DNA from: Cyanobacteria bacterium UBA11370
Lineage (GTDB): Bacteria > Cyanobacteriota > Cyanobacteriia > Cyanobacteriales > Coleofasciculaceae
Assembly (NCBI GenBank): GCA_003486645.1
Contig: DNGI01000540.1
Span: forward strand, 1-18,510
Direction: 5' to 3'
DNA: 18,510 nucleotides
A model generated the notes under the pieces. It was not told where the DNA came from and ran no database searches. It saw only the letters and a list, made by a program, of their open reading frames with translations. Numbering within the stretch: the first letter of the stretch is position 1; each line of letters begins with the position of its first letter. Made by a program: the position numbers and the translations under genes. This document shows positions 7,368 through 14,440 of this stretch, one piece after another.

Positions 7368-9827
7368 CTATGTTCCATTCTCTATCGGAATCAACTTGTA
7401 ATCCGTGATATCAATACATGAGCCAATGTAGCCCGCCAGATTGCCATCTGGTGTAAACCGGGGAACCCCTGTATCTAATATCCAACGATACTCACCATCC
7501 GCACGTTGCAAGCGGTATTCCCGGCGGAATTCGTGACAATTTTTGAAAGCAGATAGATAAGCTCCCAAGCATTGCTGCAAATCCTCTGGATGTACACTTT
7601 CTATCCAACCATTGCCCAGTTGTTCTTCTAAGGTACGTCCAGTAAAGTCCAACCACGGTTGATTAAAAAACATACAACAACTATCCGGATCTGACATCCA
7701 CAGCATGACAGGGGCATGATCCGCCATCGTCCGAAACCGCTCCTCACTTTCTCGCAGGCGGTCTTCAACCTGTTTACGATCTGTGATATCAGTACTCGAA
7801 CCCATTAGGCGATGAGCTTTGCCATTGGGATTTCGGACGGTGATCCCACGGGAAAGAAACCAGCGGACGCTTCCATCTTTTGAAAGCATTCGGTGTTCGA
7901 TTTCGTAGTGAGTGGTTAACTCCTTGAGATGAGCATTAATTTCATGTCTCACTTGTTCGCGATCGCCTGGATGGATAAGCTGAAGCCACGCCTCCCTCGT
8001 ATTGGCAATCTCCTCATCCCGATAACGGAGCATCGCTTTCAAGTTAGGAGCCAGATACAGTTCATCGGTTTCGATGTTCCAATCCCAAATCCCCACCTTA
8101 CCAGCACTAACGGCTAAAGTATATCGCTCCTCACTGGCCTGTAAAGCGGCTTCAGTGCGCTGATGTTCGGCAATTTTTGCTTCGAGGAGTGCATTGGTTT
8201 GTGATAACTGAGTGGTTCGTTCTTGCTCTCGTTGTGCGGATGCGCTTTCTAGCTGCTTGCGCTGGCTGATATCCCGCTCGATCGCCATCCAGTGGGTATA
8301 AGACCCATTTTCATCCACAACGGGCACAATATTCAATTCGACCCAAAACTCAGAACCATCTTTGCGGTAGTTAATTAACTCGGCTCGGATTGGCTCCCAC
8401 CTTGAGAGTGTATCTCGAATTTTATCGGCTTGAGCGCGGTCGGTCTTGGGTCCTTGTAAGAATCGGGGCGTTTTGCCAATGACTTCCTCAGCCGTGTAGC
8501 CTGTCATCCGGGTAAAGCCTTGGTTGACATATACGATACGAGGCCCTGGTTTGTCAATGGGTTCGGCTTCGGTAATGACGATCGCATCATTAGCATTAAA
8601 TACGGCTGACTCTAATAACCGCAAGCGCTCCTCGGCTTGTTTGCGTTTGGTAATATCGCGGATAAAACTCAACGAGACTAAGCGATCGCGGTACTCAATA
8701 ATCCGTGAACTAACTTCCACCAGCATTTGACTACCGTCTTTACGCCGTAGAGCGTGTTCAAAGATAATACTACCCGTTGCCTGGAGCTGCTGGTTAATCA
8801 GATTTTGGCGGTCATCAGCGAGGGGCGCTTCAATATCTTTGGTCTTTAAATTGAGCAGTTCTTTGCGAGTATATCCCAGTCGCCTTGAGGCATTTTGGTT
8901 AGCGTCCAAAATCGCGCTGGTGGATAAGTCAATGATAAAGATTGAGTCGTTGGCGTATTCAAACAAGTGACGATAATTGGCTTCGGATTCCCTCAGCGAT
9001 TCTTCGACTTGTTTGCGTTCAGTGATATCTCTAGCGGTGCAGATTACAGCTTCCACACTACTGTTAGCTCCCATAATTGGACTCAGAATGTATTCATAGT
9101 GACGCACACCATTCAGAGTTGGGTAGCTGATTTCATCGGTCAAAGGTCGTCGGGTTGCAAAGACGACTTCCCGTTGGTTTTCAAATAGTTCTAGCCCTTC
9201 GGGGGGTAGAGTAAGTTCGTGACCTGCCTTGCCCAAAATTTCTGCCTGGGGTAAGCCAAACAGTTGAGCGATCGCCAAATTAACGTAAGTAAATCTGCCC
9301 ATCCGATCCAGAACGCAGATCGGATCGGGAGAGGCGGAGAGTACCTGGTCGAATATTCTGGCTTGTTGCTGAATCCTCGCTGCCAGTTCTCGCAAATCGG
9401 ATTGATCCTGGGGCTGATCTGGGGGAATCTCCCCTTGTAGGTCAAACTGAGTCCCTACACGAGAGGTTTTCCACCCGTCACCCTCACCCACTGTCTGAGT
9501 GTAAGACACTTGTCGGGATTCCAACCCATTCGCACTTGCCTGCTTCACCCCTGAACTGCTTTGATTGAGCGGGGTTTGAGCCGAGGACTTTTGCGTGAGT
9601 TGATTGAGGTGTTCGTTGAGCTTCCGATATTTCTTTTGTAACTCATTGAGTTGATGTTGCAGTTCTTCAACGGTTGCTGAACGCGGTTCACTCGACGGCA
9701 AGCCAAATGCCTGTTTCAGCGCTTCAACTACTACTGCCGTGCGATCGCGGCCTGTCGTCTCAGCCCGATACCGAATCTCCTGAGTCAGTTGCTCTGGAAG
9801 TCTAAATGTCGCTATTTTACTGACCAT
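7368..9827 (-). CDS. Ribbon-helix-helix DNA-binding domain fused to five PAS domains, no catalytic output
   Basis: 819-residue predicted soluble sensor. Residues 4-45 read as a CopG-like ribbon-helix-helix: strand ATFRLPEQL, helix A to RAETTG, helix B from RTAVVVEALKQAFG. A coiled coil (about 52-80) and a low-complexity linker follow. Five PAS/PAC units come next (about 156-272, 282-396, 401-524, 560-685, 692-810), each ending in a variant of RDITxRKQ, with a second coiled coil near 525-565. The third has RFLQG like a LOV domain, but GKTP replaces GxNC, so the flavin-binding cysteine is absent. The frame ends 9 residues after the last PAC, with no histidine kinase, GGDEF, EAL or phosphatase. 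The likely output is therefore DNA binding by the N-terminus, making it a one-component regulator; that is inference. ATG 9827 has no clear Shine-Dalgarno. Ligands are unknown. Confidence 0.88.
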   Translation of the reverse strand: MVSKIATFRLPEQLTQEIRYRAETTGRDRTAVVVEALKQAFGLPSSEPRSATVEELQHQLNELQKKYRKLNEHLNQLTQKSSAQTPLNQSSSGVKQASANGLESRQVSYTQTVGEGDGWKTSRVGTQFDLQGEIPPDQPQDQSDLRELAARIQQQARIFDQVLSASPDPICVLDRMGRFTYVNLAIAQLFGLPQAEILGKAGHELTLPPEGLELFENQREVVFATRRPLTDEISYPTLNGVRHYEYILSPIMGANSSVEAVICTARDITERKQVEESLRESEANYRHLFEYANDSIFIIDLSTSAILDANQNASRRLGYTRKELLNLKTKDIEAPLADDRQNLINQQLQATGSIIFEHALRRKDGSQMLVEVSSRIIEYRDRLVSLSFIRDITKRKQAEERLRLLESAVFNANDAIVITEAEPIDKPGPRIVYVNQGFTRMTGYTAEEVIGKTPRFLQGPKTDRAQADKIRDTLSRWEPIRAELINYRKDGSEFWVELNIVPVVDENGSYTHWMAIERDISQRKQLESASAQREQERTTQLSQTNALLEAKIAEHQRTEAALQASEERYTLAVSAGKVGIWDWNIETDELYLAPNLKAMLRYRDEEIANTREAWLQLIHPGDREQVRHEINAHLKELTTHYEIEHRMLSKDGSVRWFLSRGITVRNPNGKAHRLMGSSTDITDRKQVEDRLRESEERFRTMADHAPVMLWMSDPDSCCMFFNQPWLDFTGRTLEEQLGNGWIESVHPEDLQQCLGAYLSAFKNCHEFRREYRLQRADGEYRWILDTGVPRFTPDGNLAGYIGSCIDITDYKLIPIENGT

Positions 9828-9868
9828 TGTTTAATTTATCTTAATCTTTTGAGTTCACCCGTATTACC

Positions 9869-9899
9869 AACCGAACGTCGGTTCTCTAAGCGAGAAACC
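9869..9899 (-). promoter_or_regulatory. Candidate operator or switch upstream of the RHH-PAS gene
   Basis: AACCGA-ACG-TCGGTT (9869-9883) is a perfect 15-bp interrupted palindrome 42 bp upstream of the RHH-PAS start. An overlapping hairpin, GGTTCTC-TAAGC-GAGAAACC (9880-9899), shares the GGTT, so the two structures exclude each other in RNA. RHH proteins usually bind short palindromes and often control their own genes, so autoregulation here is plausible but unproven. Confidence 0.4.
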
Positions 9900-10004
9900 T
9901 TGCCGTTAGCCAGTTGTATGATAGTGAGGGTTCAACTCTCTGGGCTACCGAAATTGCTTTTTATCAAACGTCAGGGCTAGCAAGGTCTACTCATTGTTTC
10001 AACT

Positions 10005-10105
10005 ATAACCGTTAAACCTCACAGATGAGATTACGGTTATCACTCCTTGTAGTTTATGAGAACTACTCCTTGCCTGTGGGGTATGGTATTACACGTTGAC
10101 CCCAC
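10005..10105. other. Three consecutive hairpins
   Basis: The first is ATAACCGT/ACGGTTAT (10005-10012 with 10033-10040), with an inner CTCA/TGAG helix. The second is GTAGTT/AACTAC (10049-10066) with a 6-base loop, flanked by ACTCCTTG direct repeats (10042-10049 and 10065-10072). The third is GTGGGGT/ACCCCAC (10076-10082 with 10099-10105). All terminal stems are perfect. They may form a structured 5' leader, a small RNA or a decayed repeat element. Confidence 0.45.
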
Positions 10106-10171
10106 CTCCTGGTATAAACTTTTCACTCGTCATGGGATTTAAGATTAGAAGCTTGACTAAGTGTGGGGTTT

Positions 10172-10272
10172 ACTAGTGCAGCATGGCGGAAATAACCCAC
10201 CAGCTAAAATCTCCCCCTTGTCCCCCTTGTCGCTGACAGGTGGTCACTTTCCTTCTGCCGGGATGCACTAGT
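10172..10272. mobile_element. MITE-like element with imperfect terminal inverted repeats
   Basis: A 101-bp segment is bounded by ACTAGTGCA (10172-10180) and its complement TGCACTAGT (10264-10272). The inverted repeats extend inward, matching about 16 of 20 positions, and then both arms carry a CCACC block. The interior contains two CCCCCTTGT nonamers. It has no coding capacity. The right end overlaps the TAA stop of the BolA-family gene by one base. Mobility is inferred from structure alone. Confidence 0.45.
10213..10230 (+). repeat. CCCCCTTGT nonamer array, two copies
   Basis: Two perfect head-to-tail copies lie inside the MITE-like element. The same nonamer in the same orientation occurs at 11962-11997 and 18493-18510. 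Confidence 0.9.
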
Positions 10273-10532
10273 TAAACGGTTTGACTAGCCGATTTCCAAG
10301 CTTCAGGGGTATAAGTTTTCAGGGCTAAGGCATGGATCGCTTCCGTTGCCATTGCCTCTTGTACCGCCCCGTAAACAAGCTGATGCTGTTTCACCAAACT
10401 TTTGCCTTCAAACTGAGAAGATACCACAATCGCTTGCAGATGATCACCACCACCTGTTAAATCTTGCACCTGTACCTCAGCATCCGGTATTGCTGCCTTA
10501 ATCAATGCCTCAACATCTTTTAGACTAATCAT
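10272..10532 (-). CDS. BolA/IbaG family protein
   Basis: Small cytoplasmic protein of 86 residues, the standard BolA size. It has the family block [14 protein letters not shown] (41-54), including the conserved His50, and the C-terminal [12 protein letters not shown]. BolA proteins pair with monothiol glutaredoxins in iron-sulfur cluster handling. In cyanobacteria I recall a glutaredoxin gene often following bolA; here the position directly downstream is taken by a MITE-like element and no glutaredoxin is in the window. The start at 10532 is well supported by GGAGG four bases upstream of the ATG. Family membership is secure; which BolA subtype it is remains less certain. Confidence 0.92.
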   Translation of the reverse strand: MISLKDVEALIKAAIPDAEVQVQDLTGGGDHLQAIVVSSQFEGKSLVKQHQLVYGAVQEAMATEAIHALALKTYTPEAWKSASQTV

Positions 10533-10613
10533 TCAACCTCCAGTTTCTTTTGAGATTTGAACTCTATCTCAATTTACTCCCTTCCTACTATAAAATTGTG
10601 TAACAGTACTCTT

Positions 10614-10627
10614 CCCCACTCCCCACT
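10614..10627 (+). repeat. STRR-type heptamer CCCCACT, two copies
   Basis: Two perfect CCCCACT heptamers followed by a degenerate CCCTACC, between the BolA gene and the repeat protein. It is the same heptamer family, in opposite orientation, as 2466-2490. Confidence 0.75.
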
Positions 10628-10655
10628 CCCTACCCTTTAGCACGAAAGGAGTAAT

Positions 10656-11756
10656 TTAACGTTCAGGAGTTGCCGATGAAGTGGGTTGACTGCGACGAGT
10701 TCCTTGATAGGGGGACTCAACAAAGCCTAACTCAAAGAGTTGCTGATAGGCTTTCTGACCCAGATCACGGGTAGGATTTTGAGAGCGAATAATCTGAATC
10801 AATAACGGGACAGCGACTTCCGGTTGACCTTGTACGCGATGGACTAGGGCTAACTGATAGGTGGCTTCATCTCGCAGTTCGGCTGTTGTCACCGCGTTCT
10901 GACGTTGCTCGTTAAAAACTCCATTATCAATCCCTGAGAAACTCGAAGCAAGCTGCTGATAAAAATTCGATAATTGATTAAAAACCTGACGGGCTTCTTG
11001 CAGTCTCTTCCCGGCTAAGGCATAATCTTGAGCATCCACTGCACTCATTGCTTGTGCCATCAAACCCTGCCCCCCTGCTACACTCAAGAGACTACCCTCT
11101 TGCATTAAAGGTTTTGAGGTGGTGGCTGTTGTCTCCGGTGGCATCTCACTCCCCTCCGGTGAAGCTGCTGCCTGTGAAGGAAAGGTAGAATTAACAAATC
11201 CCAGTTCAAAAAGCTGCTGATAGGCTTTCTTCCCCAATTCACGAGTGGGATTCTGAGATTGAATAATTTGAATCAATAAGGGAACAGCTAATTCGGGTTG
11301 ATTTTGGGCTTGATGGACTAGCGCAAGCTGATAGGTGGCTTGGTCTCGTAATTCTGCTGTTTCAATCGCTTTTTGGCGTTGGCTATTGTAAATCCGGTTA
11401 TCGATGCCTTCAAAACTGGACGTAAGCTGCTGATAAAAATTCGACAACTGGTTGAAAACCTGACGTGAGTCTTGGAGTTTTTGGGCAGCTAAGGTGTAAT
11501 CTTGAGCTTCAACGGCACTCGTTGCCTCTGCCATCAAACGCTGTCCCCCTTGTAAACTCAAGATGCTGTCTTCCTGAGTTAAGGGTCGCAGATTATTAGG
11601 ATCAGTCAAATCTAGCTGGGGTTGGGTGGCATTTTCTGGAAGTACAGGATTGGAATTTTGTGCTTGTGCCGCTGGCAGCATTGCTAAAGCTGCCGTGAAG
11701 GGGAAAGCCACAAGACAGGTAAGGCGAAGGCGATGAAGAGTTCCAGAAAAAACCAT
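10656..11756 (-). CDS. Exported protein with two tandem helical repeats
   Basis: 366 residues. A basic start and hydrophobic stretch ending in AAQAQ (about residues 1-32) look like a signal peptide, so it is probably periplasmic. Two copies of a domain of about 134 residues follow (59-192 and 217-350), offset by 158 residues. Both contain FNQLSNFYQQL, a GIDN block, RDxATYQLALVH, VPLLIQII and SQNPTR, and end in AYQQLFELGFV. The helical, TPR-like pattern suggests protein binding. DNA identity between copies is high with a 474-bp period (for example TGCTGATAGGCTTTCT at 10741 and 11215), so the duplication is recent or kept similar by gene conversion. A Pro/Thr-rich linker joins the copies. I recall similar single-domain cyanobacterial proteins, but the function is unknown. 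No Shine-Dalgarno is evident at 11756. Confidence 0.8.
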   Translation of the reverse strand: MVFSGTLHRLRLTCLVAFPFTAALAMLPAAQAQNSNPVLPENATQPQLDLTDPNNLRPLTQEDSILSLQGGQRLMAEATSAVEAQDYTLAAQKLQDSRQVFNQLSNFYQQLTSSFEGIDNRIYNSQRQKAIETAELRDQATYQLALVHQAQNQPELAVPLLIQIIQSQNPTRELGKKAYQQLFELGFVNSTFPSQAAASPEGSEMPPETTATTSKPLMQEGSLLSVAGGQGLMAQAMSAVDAQDYALAGKRLQEARQVFNQLSNFYQQLASSFSGIDNGVFNEQRQNAVTTAELRDEATYQLALVHRVQGQPEVAVPLLIQIIRSQNPTRDLGQKAYQQLFELGFVESPYQGTRRSQPTSSATPER

Positions 11757-12103
11757 GAAAAATAGGGGGGTATTTAAAGATAAACAGAGAATTTAAACTT
11801 CGGGTATCTTACCATTGCCAAGGGATTCTCAATGGTATTTTTAAGGGTTCAAAGGTTCCCAAGTTTCCCCAGGTTAGGACTGGGTGGGTTGCCAGAAAGT
11901 TTCCTGACTTTGGGGATATTATTGGGATCTATAGCGAGGCGAAATGAGTTGTGAAACTCTTCCCCCTTGTCCCCCTTGTCCCCCTTCTCCCCCTTGTCCC
12001 CAAGAGTCTCCAAGAGTCTCCCTTTTTTCAGGACTCAAATCCACCCGCTATATAGGGCGTTGAGCAACCCGTTTTTGAGTGTTTAAAGAGTTTAGTATAA
12101 CCC
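11757..12103. other. Divergent intergenic region with repeats
   Basis: This 347-bp gap lies between divergent genes and should carry both promoters. TACCATTG (11810-11817) pairs with CAATGGTA (11830-11837) and is followed by TTTTT (11838-11842). It resembles a weak terminator on the plus strand, although no plus-strand gene lies upstream. The nonamer and decamer arrays at 11962-12020 fill much of the subtilase side. No open frame is convincing. Confidence 0.6.
11962..12020 (+). repeat. CCCCCTTGT nonamer array followed by a CAAGAGTCTC pair
   Basis: Four nonamers (11962-11997, the third reading CCCCCTTCT) are followed by two perfect decamers CAAGAGTCTC (12001-12010 and 12011-12020). A related CTCCAAGAGTC occurs near 14315. 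The array ends about 85 bases before the subtilase start. Confidence 0.9.
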
Positions 12104-14215
12104 ATGACCCCCCTCCCCGATCCTATGCCTGACGATTATTCTCAATCCAGTAGTATCCCAGAAGAAAGTGTGGGACTGTTGCTGCAACGGGGAGGTGAAG
12201 AATTAGCACTTTTAAAGGTACGCGATCGCTTCACAGTTCGCCCAGCCTCTGAGACAACGGTAGAGGAATTGCAAAAGGCTTTGCCTGTTCACCACCATCG
12301 GACGATTCCCCGTACCCAGCTTACCGAATTTACGGTTGCACCCCAACAACGGGATGTAGCCATGCAAACAGCGCGACAGTATGAAGGGGTGGCGTTTGTG
12401 AGTCACGTCTATCAGCTTAAGGATAATCCACAGACGTTTGTTTATCCGACGGATCAGTTAACGATTCAATTTAGTCCGGATGTGAGTGAGGATGAAATTG
12501 AGGCGATGGCCACTGAATTTGGTTTACAATCCGTACAAGCGGTTATCGGTATTCCCAATACCTTTGTCTTTCAAGTTACCCGTAACGCCCAAGAAAATCC
12601 GATTAAAATTGCCAATCGATTGATGGGGCGAAATGAAGTATTAATTGCCGAACCAGAGATTGCGATTCCTCGACATCCGAGTTATCGTCCCCGCGATACC
12701 TTATATTCCCAACAGTGGTATCTCAATAATAGTGGCGGCTCAATGTTAGCAGCAGGTTCTCATATTGATGCCGAGAAAGCTTGGGATATTACTAAGGGTA
12801 ATCGATCAGTGGTGGTGGCTATAGCAGATGATGCGATCGATTTAAACCATCCCGATTTTCAAGGAACAGGTAAAATTGTTGCCCCTAGAGATTTTAAGGA
12901 TAAGGATTTTTTACCCTTACCGGGGAGTTCAGATGAGAGTCATGGTACCGCTTGTGCGGGTGTTGCCGTAGCAGAAGAAACGGGTAAAGGAATTGTTGGA
13001 GTTGCTCCCGGTTGTGCATTAATGCCAATTCGGACTAGTGGTTTTTTAGATGATTCTAGTATTGAAGAAATATTTGATTGGGCTATTCAAAATAATGCCA
13101 GTGTGATTTCTTGTAGTTGGGGGGCAGCGGCGGTTTATTTCCCACTTTCCTTACGGCAACGTGCGGTTCTCACTCGTGCAGCAACAGAGGGACGACGGGG
13201 AAAAGGTTGTGTAATTGTTTTTGCAGCGGGTAATGCAAATCGTCCCATTAGTGGCACGGTTTTTGAGCGAAATTGGGCGAATAATTTACTCCGAGGACCA
13301 ACCAATTGGCTGAGTGGTTTTACGATTCATCCGGATGTAATTACGGTTTCAGCTTGTACGAGTTTGAGTAAAAAATCAGTGTATAGTAATTGGGGAATTA
13401 ATGTTTCCGTTTGTGCCCCCAGTAACAATGCGCCGCCGGGAATGTGGTTTGAACAAAGTGGTTATATTAGTACAGCACCAGAGGTGAATGTAGCAACCGA
13501 AGGGTTGGGGATTTTCACGGCGGATTTGTTAGGTGCAGCGGGGTATGAAACGGGGGATTTTACGAGTGGTTTTGGGGGTACATCGAGTGCTTGTCCAGTA
13601 GTAGCAGGAGTGGCGGCGTTAATCCTTTCTGCGAACCCGGATTTAACGGCACAAGAGGTTAAGCGGATTCTCCAAGATACTGCCGATAAAATTGTAGACC
13701 GAGATGCCGATCCTCAGTTAGGAATGCGATTAGGAACTTACGATACAAATGGTCATTCTCAGTGGTTTGGATATGGTAAAGTTAATGCATTTAAAGCGGT
13801 AAAAGCGGCTCAACAACAGCGAGTTCAAGCCGCACAAGTTTCCCAAGTTCTGAAAAAACGCAATGATATGAGTCTTGCCATTCCTGATGATAATCCGAAT
13901 GGGATTACGAGTGTGATTCGGATAGCGGAATCAGCATCGGTGCAAGATATTCAGGTTGTTGTTACGATTGAACATGAGTTTTTGGGAGATATTGAGGTAA
14001 GTTTGAAGTCACCCAATGGTCAAACGGTACTATTACAAAATCGTACCCTTGGGGTTAAAACTCAGCTTCAACAAACCTATTCGGTTGAAACTACACCTGC
14101 TCTTAAGCAATTATTAAATCAGTCAGCTACTGGAGTTTGGCAGTTATCGGTTGTGGACTATGCGCCGCAAGATATAGGTACGCTTAAAAGTTGGGAGTTG
14201 ATAGTGGGGGTGTAG
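12104..14215 (+). CDS. S8 family subtilisin-like serine protease with C-terminal P domain
   Basis: 703-residue subtilase with a furin/kexin-like layout. Residues 1-190 form an N-terminal region, possibly a propeptide. The catalytic domain (about 200-570) has Asp242 in IADDAIDLNHPDF, His280 in SHGTACAG, the oxyanion Asn377 in AAGN and Ser494 in GTSSACP. A P/Homo B domain (about 590-703) ends with GVWQLSVVDYAPQDIGTLKSW. No signal peptide is seen, so it is probably made as a cytoplasmic protein. The layout resembles the calcium-dependent protease PrcA of Anabaena; orthology is from memory and unproven. ATG 12104 has no clear Shine-Dalgarno, and Met8 is an alternative start. It stands alone, divergent from the repeat protein. 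The triad is intact. Confidence 0.93.
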   Translation: MTPLPDPMPDDYSQSSSIPEESVGLLLQRGGEELALLKVRDRFTVRPASETTVEELQKALPVHHHRTIPRTQLTEFTVAPQQRDVAMQTARQYEGVAFVSHVYQLKDNPQTFVYPTDQLTIQFSPDVSEDEIEAMATEFGLQSVQAVIGIPNTFVFQVTRNAQENPIKIANRLMGRNEVLIAEPEIAIPRHPSYRPRDTLYSQQWYLNNSGGSMLAAGSHIDAEKAWDITKGNRSVVVAIADDAIDLNHPDFQGTGKIVAPRDFKDKDFLPLPGSSDESHGTACAGVAVAEETGKGIVGVAPGCALMPIRTSGFLDDSSIEEIFDWAIQNNASVISCSWGAAAVYFPLSLRQRAVLTRAATEGRRGKGCVIVFAAGNANRPISGTVFERNWANNLLRGPTNWLSGFTIHPDVITVSACTSLSKKSVYSNWGINVSVCAPSNNAPPGMWFEQSGYISTAPEVNVATEGLGIFTADLLGAAGYETGDFTSGFGGTSSACPVVAGVAALILSANPDLTAQEVKRILQDTADKIVDRDADPQLGMRLGTYDTNGHSQWFGYGKVNAFKAVKAAQQQRVQAAQVSQVLKKRNDMSLAIPDDNPNGITSVIRIAESASVQDIQVVVTIEHEFLGDIEVSLKSPNGQTVLLQNRTLGVKTQLQQTYSVETTPALKQLLNQSATGVWQLSVVDYAPQDIGTLKSWELIVGV

Positions 14216-14243
14216 TTGTTGGTTGTTAGTTGTTGGTTGTTAG
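14216..14243 (+). repeat. TTGTTRG heptamer array, four copies
   Basis: TTGTTGG, TTGTTAG, TTGTTGG, TTGTTAG run head to tail from the base after the subtilase stop codon. It is a further STRR-like heptamer family, unrelated in sequence to the CCCCACT arrays. Confidence 0.85.
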
Positions 14244-14440
14244 TACAAGGATTTTTAAAGTGAGATCCCAATGCAAGCAAATATATATTTTTTCCTCAGT
14301 ACTATTTCCCTTGTCTCCAAGAGTCCCTCCAGAGGAAGTATAGCAGTCGCCAAGGCGATTAGGACAAATCTAAATACTGAAACCAAAGCCCGTCAATATG
14401 CATCCCTTCTGCCTTCTGCTATATCTCGTAAAGAAGAGAC
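14244..14440. other. Non-coding leader of the nuclease gene
   Basis: No gene is seen in these 197 bp. TATAGCAG (14339-14346) and CTGCTATA (14416-14423) are a perfect 8-bp inverted repeat enclosing TCGCC/GGCGA, just upstream of the restriction nuclease gene. They could be regulatory, but no control (C-protein) gene is present in the window. Confidence 0.35.

Larger units (their letters stand above)
9828..10271. other. Hairpin-rich intergenic region
   Basis: This 444-bp gap between the PAS gene and the BolA gene (both minus strand) has no credible open frame. It holds a 15-bp palindrome with an overlapping hairpin (9869-9899), three successive hairpins (10005-10105) and a MITE-like element (10172-10272), each listed separately. 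The promoter for the PAS gene should lie here, but I found no convincing -35/-10 pair. Confidence 0.65.

Noticed and set aside
9926..9949. A tRNA-like 3' half: GAGGGTTCAACTCTC followed by TGGGCTACC
   Set aside because: The T-arm has one mismatched pair, and no matching GGTAGCC acceptor strand or anticodon arm lies upstream on the plus strand.
11810..11842. Rho-independent terminator on the plus strand
   Set aside because: The stem is A/T-rich with a 12-base loop and there is no plus-strand gene upstream for it to terminate, so I mention it only within the intergenic entry.
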